41,386 bases of DNA from Desulfurellales bacterium (GTDB lineage Bacteria; Campylobacterota_A; Desulfurellia; Desulfurellales; Hippeaceae). Position numbers and translations under genes: made by a program. The number at the start of each line of letters is the position of its first letter. Position 1 is the first letter of the stretch. Below are positions 25,380-33,468 of this stretch, piece by piece. The stretch is from assembly GCA_027014115.1 (NCBI GenBank), contig JALWEJ010000044.1:1-41386 (forward strand), written 5' to 3'. The notes below the pieces were generated by a model, which was not told the DNA's origin, did no database searches, and worked only from the letters and a program-made list of their open reading frames with translations.

Positions 25380-28274
25380 ATGAATATTAAACAAACAGCT
25401 GTTACCGTTTTTTTTGCGGTTTTTTTGTTTTCTTTTTCCTCATACGCCAAAGACAGCGTTACGCTCCAGCTGAATTGGAAATACCAGTTTGAGTTTGCCG
25501 GATATATAGCAGCAAAAGAAAAGGGTTTTTATAAACAAGCCGGCTTGGATGTAAAGATGAAGGAGTATAACGGCGGAAGCGTTGTAGATACGGTATTGAA
25601 CGGTAAAGCTAATTTCGGTGTTACAGACAGCGAACTGTTTGCCTTTATTGCTATGAATAAGCCTGTTGTTCTGCTTGCAAATTTTTTCAAACGCTCACCT
25701 TTGGTTTTGGCGACAAAACCAAACATACTAACACCCCTTGATTTAAAAAACAAAATAATTATGGCAGGAGAAAATGAGTTTAAATTTACAAGCCTAGGCC
25801 TTATGCTTAATAAATTTCATATAAACACAAAAGATTTGGTTTTAAAAAAAGGAACATACTCTATTGAACCGTTTGCTAACGGAAAAGTTGATGCTATGGC
25901 AATTTATCTGACAAATCAGCCTTATGAATTAAACAATAAAAAGATAAAATATAACATTATAGATCCTGCAAACTATGGCATATTTACATATTCGGGTAAT
26001 CTGTTTACATCGAAGACTATGTTTAAAGAACACCCAAAGATTGTTGAAAGATTTGTTGATGCAACAATCAGAGGCTGGAGATATGCTCTAAATCATCAAA
26101 AAGAGATTGTCAATATAATATATAAAAAATATTCAACAAGAAAAAGCATCTCAGCCTTGATGTTTGAGGCAAATGCAATCGATAGAATAATGATGCGTAA
26201 TGTTTTTAGAATCGGTTATGTTGACAAAGATGTTGTGCAAAGTATAATAGATGGCTTTGAAGCTATTGTCAAAAAGCATGATCGTGTCAATCTTGACGAT
26301 TTTCTTTATCAAAGCACTGCTTCAAAAGTTTTTCTTAATAGACAGCTCAAATTCATAAAAAAACACAAGGTGATTAGAATATGTATAAAACCCGATTGGA
26401 TTCCAATTGAGTATATTCAAGACGATAAGCCTCACGGTATATCTATCGGCGTATTGAAGAAAATATCCAAGATTTCAGGATTGAAATTTGAGTTGGTTAA
26501 AACAGACAGCTGGCTTCAGTCTAAAAAATATCTTTATAATAAAAAATGCGATTTACTGCCTGCTGTAATAACAACAAACAAAAAACCCAAATATGCGCTG
26601 CTTACAAAACCCTATATAAATTTTGAACTTTTTATGTTTGCAAAAAAGGATAAAGGTTTTGCGATAAATTTTAAGTCGCTTGTGTCAAAGCCCATGGCAA
26701 GAAAAAAGGGCTCAGGTATTATAAAGGTATTAAAAGAAAAATATCCCAATATAAATATCTTAGAGACAAATTCGTGTAAGGAATCTTTTGATTTTGTTGA
26801 TAATGGAAAAGCATATTACACAATCAGCACACTGCCTGTTGCGCAGTACTACATAAAAAAATACGGTTATAACGATATTGTAATCATAGGCAATGCCGGA
26901 CTAAGATACAAACTGTCTATGGCTGTTAGGGACGATATGCCGCAGTTGGTAGATATAATAAACAGCTGTTTACCTTCAATATCAAGTAGTGATATCGATT
27001 CCATTTATACGCATCAAATAAACGATATTAAGCTTAAACAGTATAATCAATATATCATAAATATACTTATAATTGTAGCGATTGTGGTTTTAATTTTGTT
27101 TGCAGTTATCTATGTAATAAACAAAAAAAATGCCGAATTAAAGAGTGTCAAATACTCTCTTGAAGAATCGCTAAATAGTCTTGAAAAAATGAAGGATGTT
27201 TTGTTGCAGGGCATTATCATATACCAAAACGGAGTTTGTGTAAATGCTAATAGAGTTGCCCTTAAAACTTTGGGTTATACAAAAGACGAGATTGTTGGTA
27301 AGGGTTATTTTGATTTGATAAGCAACAAGTATAGAGATATTGTGGAAGAAGCATTAAATAAAGACTTAACAGATGCTTACGAAATAGAAATGATAAAAAA
27401 AGATAGAACCACTATATACACACTTGCAAAAGGCGGTTGGATAGATATAAAAGGCAAAAGATCAAGAGTTGGTTCTTTTGTGGATATTACACATATAAAG
27501 AAGTTGGAAGAAGAGCTAAAAAACATAAATGACACCTTGGGAAAAAGAGTAAAAGAAGAGGTGAATAAAAACAGACAGAAGGATAATATGATGATGCAGC
27601 AGTCAAAAATGGCATCTATGGGTGAGCTTTTGAGCATGATTGCCCATCAATGGAGACAGCCGTTAAATGCAATATCTGTTACGATTAATTCGTTGCTTTT
27701 GAAGGTGGAGCTTGGAAATTACGATGAAAAATTAATCAAAGAGAAAATTGAAAGCATGTCGGAATATATAAAACATCTTAGCGAGACCATAGATGATTTT
27801 AGGAATTTTTTCAAACCGGATAAGCAAAAAGAGAGTGTTTGTATTGACGATATTATAAAAAGTGTTTTAAAGATTATTAAGGAAAGCATTATATCTAAGG
27901 GTATAAATATTGAATTGGAATTGAATTGCAAGACATATATAAATACATACCCCAATGAACTTAAGCATGTTGTTATGAATTTGATAAACAACGCACAAGA
28001 TGCTTTAGAAGAAAGAGAGATTCAAAATCCTTCTATAAAGATTTCAACCTTAAATCACAACGGTTATGTTGTAATTACAATAGAAGACAATGCAGGCGGT
28101 ATAGATAAATCCATTATGGATAGAATATTTGAGCCATATTTTTCCACAAAGAGCAAGAAAGAGGGAACGGGTCTTGGGCTTTATATGTCAAAGATAATGG
28201 TTGAAGAACATCTTAGTGGAAAACTCAATGTGGAGAATACAAAATACGGCGCCAAATTTACCGTAACCATATAG
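25380..28274 (+). CDS. sensor histidine kinase with two tandem periplasmic binding-protein domains
   Basis: This 964-residue inner-membrane kinase has a signal peptide (1-23, cleavage near SSYA). Next comes an NMT1/THI5-like (SsuA-type) domain (about 27-310, LNWKYQFEFAGYIAAKEKGF). A second, family 3 solute-binding domain follows (about 335-550, RICIKPDWIPIEYI). One membrane helix lies at about 557-580 (IIVAIVVLILFAVIYVI), followed by a PAS domain (about 605-715, YTKDEIVGKGYFDLIS), a coiled coil, a dimerisation domain with the phospho-histidine in MIAHQWRQPLN, and an ATPase domain with NLINNAQDAL, DNAGGI and GTGLGLYMSK. It probably phosphorylates the EAL regulator just upstream, whose stop codon directly precedes this ATG. 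The two sensors suggest detection of one or two small periplasmic solutes; the NMT1 part hints at pyrimidine-like or sulfonate-like ligands, which is inference. Confidence 0.92.
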   Translation: MNIKQTAVTVFFAVFLFSFSSYAKDSVTLQLNWKYQFEFAGYIAAKEKGFYKQAGLDVKMKEYNGGSVVDTVLNGKANFGVTDSELFAFIAMNKPVVLLANFFKRSPLVLATKPNILTPLDLKNKIIMAGENEFKFTSLGLMLNKFHINTKDLVLKKGTYSIEPFANGKVDAMAIYLTNQPYELNNKKIKYNIIDPANYGIFTYSGNLFTSKTMFKEHPKIVERFVDATIRGWRYALNHQKEIVNIIYKKYSTRKSISALMFEANAIDRIMMRNVFRIGYVDKDVVQSIIDGFEAIVKKHDRVNLDDFLYQSTASKVFLNRQLKFIKKHKVIRICIKPDWIPIEYIQDDKPHGISIGVLKKISKISGLKFELVKTDSWLQSKKYLYNKKCDLLPAVITTNKKPKYALLTKPYINFELFMFAKKDKGFAINFKSLVSKPMARKKGSGIIKVLKEKYPNINILETNSCKESFDFVDNGKAYYTISTLPVAQYYIKKYGYNDIVIIGNAGLRYKLSMAVRDDMPQLVDIINSCLPSISSSDIDSIYTHQINDIKLKQYNQYIINILIIVAIVVLILFAVIYVINKKNAELKSVKYSLEESLNSLEKMKDVLLQGIIIYQNGVCVNANRVALKTLGYTKDEIVGKGYFDLISNKYRDIVEEALNKDLTDAYEIEMIKKDRTTIYTLAKGGWIDIKGKRSRVGSFVDITHIKKLEEELKNINDTLGKRVKEEVNKNRQKDNMMMQQSKMASMGELLSMIAHQWRQPLNAISVTINSLLLKVELGNYDEKLIKEKIESMSEYIKHLSETIDDFRNFFKPDKQKESVCIDDIIKSVLKIIKESIISKGINIELELNCKTYINTYPNELKHVVMNLINNAQDALEEREIQNPSIKISTLNHNGYVVITIEDNAGGIDKSIMDRIFEPYFSTKSKKEGTGLGLYMSKIMVEEHLSGKLNVENTKYGAKFTVTI

Positions 28275-28293
28275 TAATTTATATATAGATACA

Positions 28294-29013
28294 ATGAAAG
28301 AACGATTGGATGTCTTTCTATGTGAGAATGGGTATGCTGAAACAAGAAGTAAAGCGCAGCAGCTTATAAAAGGCGGATTTGTTGTTGTTGACGGCAGTGT
28401 TTGTAAAAAAAACTCGTTTTTGGTTGACTATAGCTTTGATATTGAGATTAAGAAATCGCCTTTTGTCTATGTTGGCAGGGCAGGGGTTAAGCTAAAACAT
28501 GCATTAGATGAGTTTTTAATAAAATTACAGGGTAAGGTTTGTCTTGATATAGGAGCATCGACAGGCGGTTTTGCAGACTGTATGCTGAAAGAGGGTGCAG
28601 AAAAGGTTTATGCGGTGGATGTTGGAGAAAATCAGCTGCATGAATCATTAAAAAATAGTGAAAAGGTTGTTTCATTTGAAAAAACCGATATTAGAACATT
28701 TGATGCAGATATAAAATTTGATTTTGCTGCGGCTGATGTGAGTTTTATTTCCCTTGAACACATACTTCCTCATATAAAGAAATTTCTAAAAAATGGTTCA
28801 GATGCGGTTATTTTAATCAAACCCCAATTTGAAGTTGGACCTAAAGCTACAAAAAAGGGTATAGTAAAAAGTAAAAAAGCGATTAAAAAGGTTATAGAAA
28901 AAGTTCAGCAACAGTGTATAGATGTTGGGTTAAAGCCTATAGGTATAACAAGATCGCCCATACTCGGAAAAAACGGCAACAGTGAATTTTTAATGCATGT
29001 TGTTTTTAGATAA
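28294..29013 (+). CDS. tlyA: TlyA family rRNA 2-O-methyltransferase
   Basis: This 239-residue protein has an N-terminal S4 RNA-binding domain (RLDVFLCENGYAETRSKAQQ) and a Rossmann-like methyltransferase domain (VCLDIGASTGGFADCML, then VYAVDVGENQLH). TlyA proteins 2-O-methylate rRNA, with C1409 of 16S and C1920 of 23S rRNA known in mycobacteria; older annotations call them hemolysins. The motif PQFEVG is typical of the family. It starts 19 bases after the kinase gene, so it may share its transcript. Confidence 0.92.
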   Translation: MKERLDVFLCENGYAETRSKAQQLIKGGFVVVDGSVCKKNSFLVDYSFDIEIKKSPFVYVGRAGVKLKHALDEFLIKLQGKVCLDIGASTGGFADCMLKEGAEKVYAVDVGENQLHESLKNSEKVVSFEKTDIRTFDADIKFDFAAADVSFISLEHILPHIKKFLKNGSDAVILIKPQFEVGPKATKKGIVKSKKAIKKVIEKVQQQCIDVGLKPIGITRSPILGKNGNSEFLMHVVFR

Positions 29014-29023
29014 GGCGTGATGC

Positions 29024-29902
29024 ATGATTAGGGTTTATACAGCTCTGTTTGTAGGTATTGTGTGTGTCTCTTTGGCATCCATACTGATTAAGCTTACAAG
29101 CGATGTGCCGAGCGTTATTATGACAGCATACAGATTGGTTATATCCTCACTACTGCTTCTTGGTTATGCATATTTTAAGAAAAAAAGCCTTCCCAAGCTC
29201 AACAAAAAAGATATCCTTACAGCGGCTTTGGGCGGATTTTTTTTGAGTGCTCATTTTATTTTTTGGATAGCATCAATAAAATACACCTCAATTCCCAGCT
29301 CTGTTACGCTTGTTGCAACAAGCCCTATTTTTGTCGGCATGTTTTCTTTTTTTATCCTAAAAGAAAAGCAGAATTTTGTTGTTGTTTTGAGTATTTTTAT
29401 GTCAATAGCAGGCAGCGTTATTCTAACATCTTCTGACGGCGGTCTTTTTTATGATAAGTTGGATAAGATTTCACTTTTGGGTGACATTCTGGCAGTACTC
29501 GGTGCGGTTTCTGTATCTGGTTATTTTCTTGTCGGCTCATATTTGAGAAGAAATATGGACATAATAGACTACATTACGGTTGTTTACAGTTTTGCTGCTG
29601 TTTTTTCTCTTATTTTTGCTTTGATATCGGGTTATGGTTTTGTGGGCTACAGAGAAAGTTCGTATGTTTATATGTTTCTGCTTGCTGTTGTGCCTCAGCT
29701 TTTGGGTCATACATCGTTCAACTGGGCGCTTAAATATGCAAAAACAACCGCAGTTGCCATAGCCACGCTTGGAGAGCCTGTGGGTGCAACCATTTTAGCA
29801 TATATACTATTCAAAGAGAGTGTGAGCTTTATTCAAGGTGTGGGTATTGTAGTTATTCTTTCATCCATATTTATTTCCTCATTCAATGCACAAAGAGATT
29901 AG
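29024..29902 (+). CDS. EamA/DMT family transporter
   Basis: This 292-residue protein has about ten hydrophobic helices arranged as two EamA repeats (first around ASILIKLTSDVPSVIMTAYR, second around LLGDILAVLGAVSVSGYFLV). Drug/metabolite superfamily exporters of this kind move metabolites or amino acids; substrate unknown. The ending motif AIATLGEPVGATILAYILF is typical of the family. AAGG precedes the ATG. It ends the plus-strand run and overlaps the convergent sir2 gene by 4 bases. Confidence 0.88.
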   Translation: MIRVYTALFVGIVCVSLASILIKLTSDVPSVIMTAYRLVISSLLLLGYAYFKKKSLPKLNKKDILTAALGGFFLSAHFIFWIASIKYTSIPSSVTLVATSPIFVGMFSFFILKEKQNFVVVLSIFMSIAGSVILTSSDGGLFYDKLDKISLLGDILAVLGAVSVSGYFLVGSYLRRNMDIIDYITVVYSFAAVFSLIFALISGYGFVGYRESSYVYMFLLAVVPQLLGHTSFNWALKYAKTTAVAIATLGEPVGATILAYILFKESVSFIQGVGIVVILSSIFISSFNAQRD

Positions 29903-30645
29903 GATTTTAAATATTTTAGAATACTGCTCATAACTTTCTCTGATTCTTGAAGGATAGTTATGTCTGAATATATAGAGATGCCTGAATATTCTACATTTAT
30001 ATCAATAACAAATGCTCTGCTGTCGTGTGCAATCTTTGGTATGCCTGCTGCCGGTTGAACAACGCCGCTTGTTCCGACAGCTATGAACACACCGCAGTTT
30101 GCAGCTTTTTTTGATGCTTCTTTTAGTATATCTCTATCAAGGCTTTCTCCAAAAAGAACAACATTGGGTCTTATGCTTCCCTCTTTGCAGAATTTGCATT
30201 TTGGAACCAGTTCTTCATCTTTGTAGATGGTGTAATCTTCATAAACTTTTCCACATCTCATACACCTTGATTCAAATATACTGCCGTGCAGGTTGAGTAT
30301 ATTCTTATTCCCAGCCTGCTTATGCAGAGAGTCAATATTTTGTGTAATCAAAGTAAATCTGTCTTGAAACATATCTTCAAGCTCTGCCGCAGATAAGTGG
30401 GCAATGTTGGGTTTTGATTCTTTTATCTGTTTTTTTCTTTGATTGTACCACTGCCACACAAGTTTCGGGTTTTTAACAAATGAATCAAATGTCGAAAGTT
30501 CTCTTTGTGAATTGTTGTGCCATAAGCCGTCTTTACCTCTAAATGTGGATATGCCGCTTGCTTTTGATATGCCCGCACCTGTAAAAACAACGATGCTTTT
30601 TGCTTCTTTTATTTTTTTGGCTGCCTGTTTTATTAAGCTATCCAT
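29899..30645 (-). CDS. NAD-dependent protein deacylase, Sir2 family
   Basis: This 248-residue sirtuin removes acyl groups from protein lysines using NAD. The NAD site GAGISKASGISTFRGKDGLW, the TQNIDSLHKQAG block, the catalytic histidine in NLHGSIFESRC, the four zinc cysteines (CMRC and CKFC), and the late VGTSGVVQPAAGIP are present. Length is normal for bacterial CobB-type sirtuins. Its ATG lies 8 bases inside the end of the class II aldolase gene. With acyl-CoA synthetases elsewhere in the window, a role in reversing acylation is plausible but unproven. Confidence 0.93.
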   Translation of the reverse strand: MDSLIKQAAKKIKEAKSIVVFTGAGISKASGISTFRGKDGLWHNNSQRELSTFDSFVKNPKLVWQWYNQRKKQIKESKPNIAHLSAAELEDMFQDRFTLITQNIDSLHKQAGNKNILNLHGSIFESRCMRCGKVYEDYTIYKDEELVPKCKFCKEGSIRPNVVLFGESLDRDILKEASKKAANCGVFIAVGTSGVVQPAAGIPKIAHDSRAFVIDINVEYSGISIYSDITILQESEKVMSSILKYLKS

Positions 30646-31192
30646 TTAATTTTACAAGGGTTATGATTTTTGCTGAATTTTCAAGTGCACTGATTATTTG
30701 AGCAGCACCAAAAAGTGTTTCTGAATAGGCAAAAGCTCCGTGACCCTTTGCAATAACAATATTCTTTTTTGGATTATCTTTAAAGTATAAAGGTATCTCT
30801 TCTTGTGCTATCTGCCAGTTATTGTATGGTATATCTATCACATCAACCTCTTTCAAAAAAAGAGCCCCTTCATAATCAATAGGTTTTATTCTGTTTTGCT
30901 TTAATGATAGCGCAGCGGCATATGGGCAGTGTGCATGCACTACTGCTTTTGCACATTCAATATTTTTGTATATGTTTATATGTATATCCACTTCGCTTGA
31001 GGCTGCATTCCATCTGATATCCCTTTCAAGTCCTATTTTTACTATGTCTTTGCCTTTCAAACCGTATAGGCTTCTGCCTGTTTTTGTTATCCATACACCG
31101 TCTTTTGTTTTTGCGCTCATATTTCCGCTTGATGCATCCACAAGATGTGATAAAAAGAGTATGTCACCCGTTTTTCTAAATTCTCCTATCAT
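30638..31192 (-). CDS. class II aldolase/adducin family protein
   Basis: This 184-residue zinc enzyme belongs to the fuculose-1-phosphate aldolase, ribulose-5-phosphate epimerase and MtnB family. The phosphate-binding start is SSGNMSAKTKDGVWITKTG, a catalytic glutamate lies in SSEVDIH, and zinc histidines are in VHAHCPYAAAL and KGHGAF. I chose the ATG at 31192, which has GGAGG upstream, over an in-frame ATG at 31213 inside dedA. The substrate is unknown. Because MtnA is encoded at 10370, it could be MtnB of methionine salvage or the aldolase of the deoxynucleoside (DHAP) shunt. Confidence 0.85.
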   Translation of the reverse strand: MIGEFRKTGDILFLSHLVDASSGNMSAKTKDGVWITKTGRSLYGLKGKDIVKIGLERDIRWNAASSEVDIHINIYKNIECAKAVVHAHCPYAAALSLKQNRIKPIDYEGALFLKEVDVIDIPYNNWQIAQEEIPLYFKDNPKKNIVIAKGHGAFAYSETLFGAAQIISALENSAKIITLVKLNG

Positions 31193-31781
31193 TTTTTTTC
31201 CTCCGATAGACATATAAAACTATTATAACAGCAGAAAAAACAGCTATATAGATATAACTTCTGTGCAGCATATGCTTAACAAGTTCGGGGTGGTTGCCGA
31301 CAGAATATCCAATAAATGCCAAAATTGACACCCAGATACCAGCACCCAATATCGTAAAAATAGAAAAAGCCGCAATATTCATTTTTGCAAGTCCAGCAGG
31401 CAGAGATATATACTGTCTGATGCCCGGAAGAAGCCGTCCTATGAATGTGCTTATCGCTCCATGTTCTTGAAAGAACAGACACACTTTTTTGAGTGTTTTG
31501 CTGCTCAAACCGACATATTTTCCATATTTTTCCAAAAAAGCATAACCCATTTTGTAGGATATGTAGTAGTTGAATAAACCTCCAAAAAGGCTGCCCAAAA
31601 TTCCAAAAAGCACAACAAAAAAGATGTTCATATCGCCTTTTGCAGCCAAATATGCTGCAGGTGGTACTACTATTTCGCTTGGAAAAGGAAAAAATGAGCT
31701 CTCCAAAAACATTAGAAAAAAAATACCGCCGTATCCGCCGTATCCTATTGATGTAACTATAAATTGAATAACAGATTCCAT
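31176..31781 (-). CDS. DedA family membrane protein
   Basis: This 201-residue inner-membrane protein of the DedA/SNARE-associated family has the motif FPFPSEIVVPPAAYLA near residue 30 and the conserved arginine and proline-rich GRLLPGIRQYISLPAGLAKM. Such proteins help move undecaprenyl phosphate or other lipids and maintain proton motive force. I chose the ATG at 31781, one base after the primase stop codon. Its end overlaps the class II aldolase start by 17 bases. A basic tail RRKKNDRR follows the last helix. Confidence 0.88.
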   Translation of the reverse strand: MESVIQFIVTSIGYGGYGGIFFLMFLESSFFPFPSEIVVPPAAYLAAKGDMNIFFVVLFGILGSLFGGLFNYYISYKMGYAFLEKYGKYVGLSSKTLKKVCLFFQEHGAISTFIGRLLPGIRQYISLPAGLAKMNIAAFSIFTILGAGIWVSILAFIGYSVGNHPELVKHMLHRSYIYIAVFSAVIIVLYVYRRKKNDRRI

Positions 31782-31782
31782 T

Positions 31783-33468
31783 TTATGAAACAATTTCCTT
31801 GAGTTTTAAAAACAGCTGATTGTATTCGTTTAACAAATCATCGCTTGGGTTTTTTATGAGTTTTTCTTTTATCCCTTTTAGCTGTTTTTCTATCTTTTCT
31901 TTTTCGAATTGTCTGATTATACCGAGAAAGATCTTTCTTTTTTCGTAGTTGCTTTCAATATCTGTATATTCCAAAGACAAAAGCTTGTATGCAAGCTCTT
32001 TGAGCTCTTTTTTATCAAATGTGTCAATAAATTTATCCGTTTTTAGTTCTTCACCTGTTAGATATATGCTTAATACGGCTTTATAAAGCTCAAGATAGTA
32101 TGAGTTTAGAAGTTCTTTAAATTCCTCCAAATCCTCTATCCACCCCATAAGCTCTATATCTTTTAAAATCAGGCTTAAAAAAATATCCTCTTTTTTTGTG
32201 TTTTTGAAGTGAACTGTTTCTGTACGGGGCTGTTTTTTTGTAAATATATCCTCAGATATGCCGAGTAGTTTTGCAGCTTTTGAGATATAGCTTGTGCGTA
32301 TTGAGTGGTTTGAGATATTAATCAAAGCCGGCTTTAGCTCATCTGCAATCTTTAATTTGTTCTGCGGTTTTGTTGTGTCGTATTTGTTTTGAAGGTACTC
32401 CATAAGATAATCAAAATAATCCTTTGCCTCTTTGATTTTCTCCGTGTAGGCTTTTTTGCCGTATTTTATGATAAAACTATCGGGGTCTTCCTTGTTTTCA
32501 AGTGTTATAACATATGCAAACATTCCGCTTGATAGAATATCTTTTGCACTTCTTGTCATAGCCCTAAAACCTGCCTCATCGGCATCGTAATTAAAAAACA
32601 TATTTTCTGAATATCTTTTGATTGTCGTGATATGGTATTTTGACAATGCTGTTCCAAGCGTTGCAACCGCATTCTTTATTCCTACACTATGAAGTCTTAT
32701 GCAGTCCATATAGCCCTCTGTTATTATCAGTTTGTTGTTTTGTCTTATTGAATCTTTTGCCTCAAATAAACCGTAGAGGATTTTATGCTTTGAAAAAAGA
32801 GCGGTTTCAGGAGAATTTATGTATTTTGCCTTTGATTTGTCATTGGTCAATATCCTTCCGCCAAATGCTACAACAGCACCCTTGGCATTTTTTATCGGAA
32901 AAATAATTCTGCCTGCAAATCTGTTGTATACCCCGTTTTGTGTTTTTACAAATATGCCGCTTTGGATTATATCGTCTTCTTTGAACTCTTTTTTTAACAG
33001 CATATAAAGCTCGCTGCTTGGGGGTGCATACCCGAGACTAAAGGCTTCTATTGTCTGTTTGTCTATCTGTCTTGACTGCAGATATTTTAATGCGCTGTTG
33101 TTTTGCCGTAGTTTTGAAAAAAAATATTCCGATGCCTTTTTGTGTATTTCTATTAAGGGATTTTTTGTTGATGTATCTTTATTGAAGGCTTGTATGTCTA
33201 TATTGTAGCGCTCCGCAAGCTCTTTTAATGCATCTTTAAATTCAAGATTCTCTATTTTCATAAAAAAGGTTATAACATCGCCGCTTTCCCCACATCCGAA
33301 GCAGTGAAAGAATTGTCCTTTCGGGTTTACTGTAAATGACGGTGTTTTTTCCGAATGGAATGGGCATAGTCCGACATAATTCGAACCCCGCTTTTTCAGC
33401 TGAACATACTGCGATATAAATTCCACTATATCGATGTTTTCTTTTATCTTTTCTACTGCCGAATTCAT
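31783..33468 (-). CDS. dnaG: DNA primase
   Basis: This 561-residue enzyme makes RNA primers at replication forks. The N-terminal CHC2 zinc site is CPFHSEKTPSF followed by FHCFGCGESGDV (C-H-C-C). The catalytic core has the RNA polymerase-like block and a TOPRIM fold with ITEGYMDCIRLH and the metal site NYDADEAGFRAM. The C-terminal part, which would bind the DnaB helicase, is present but diverged. The ATG overlaps the mutS2 stop as ATGA. An rpoD gene, often next to dnaG, is not adjacent here. Confidence 0.95.
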   Translation of the reverse strand: MNSAVEKIKENIDIVEFISQYVQLKKRGSNYVGLCPFHSEKTPSFTVNPKGQFFHCFGCGESGDVITFFMKIENLEFKDALKELAERYNIDIQAFNKDTSTKNPLIEIHKKASEYFFSKLRQNNSALKYLQSRQIDKQTIEAFSLGYAPPSSELYMLLKKEFKEDDIIQSGIFVKTQNGVYNRFAGRIIFPIKNAKGAVVAFGGRILTNDKSKAKYINSPETALFSKHKILYGLFEAKDSIRQNNKLIITEGYMDCIRLHSVGIKNAVATLGTALSKYHITTIKRYSENMFFNYDADEAGFRAMTRSAKDILSSGMFAYVITLENKEDPDSFIIKYGKKAYTEKIKEAKDYFDYLMEYLQNKYDTTKPQNKLKIADELKPALINISNHSIRTSYISKAAKLLGISEDIFTKKQPRTETVHFKNTKKEDIFLSLILKDIELMGWIEDLEEFKELLNSYYLELYKAVLSIYLTGEELKTDKFIDTFDKKELKELAYKLLSLEYTDIESNYEKRKIFLGIIRQFEKEKIEKQLKGIKEKLIKNPSDDLLNEYNQLFLKLKEIVS

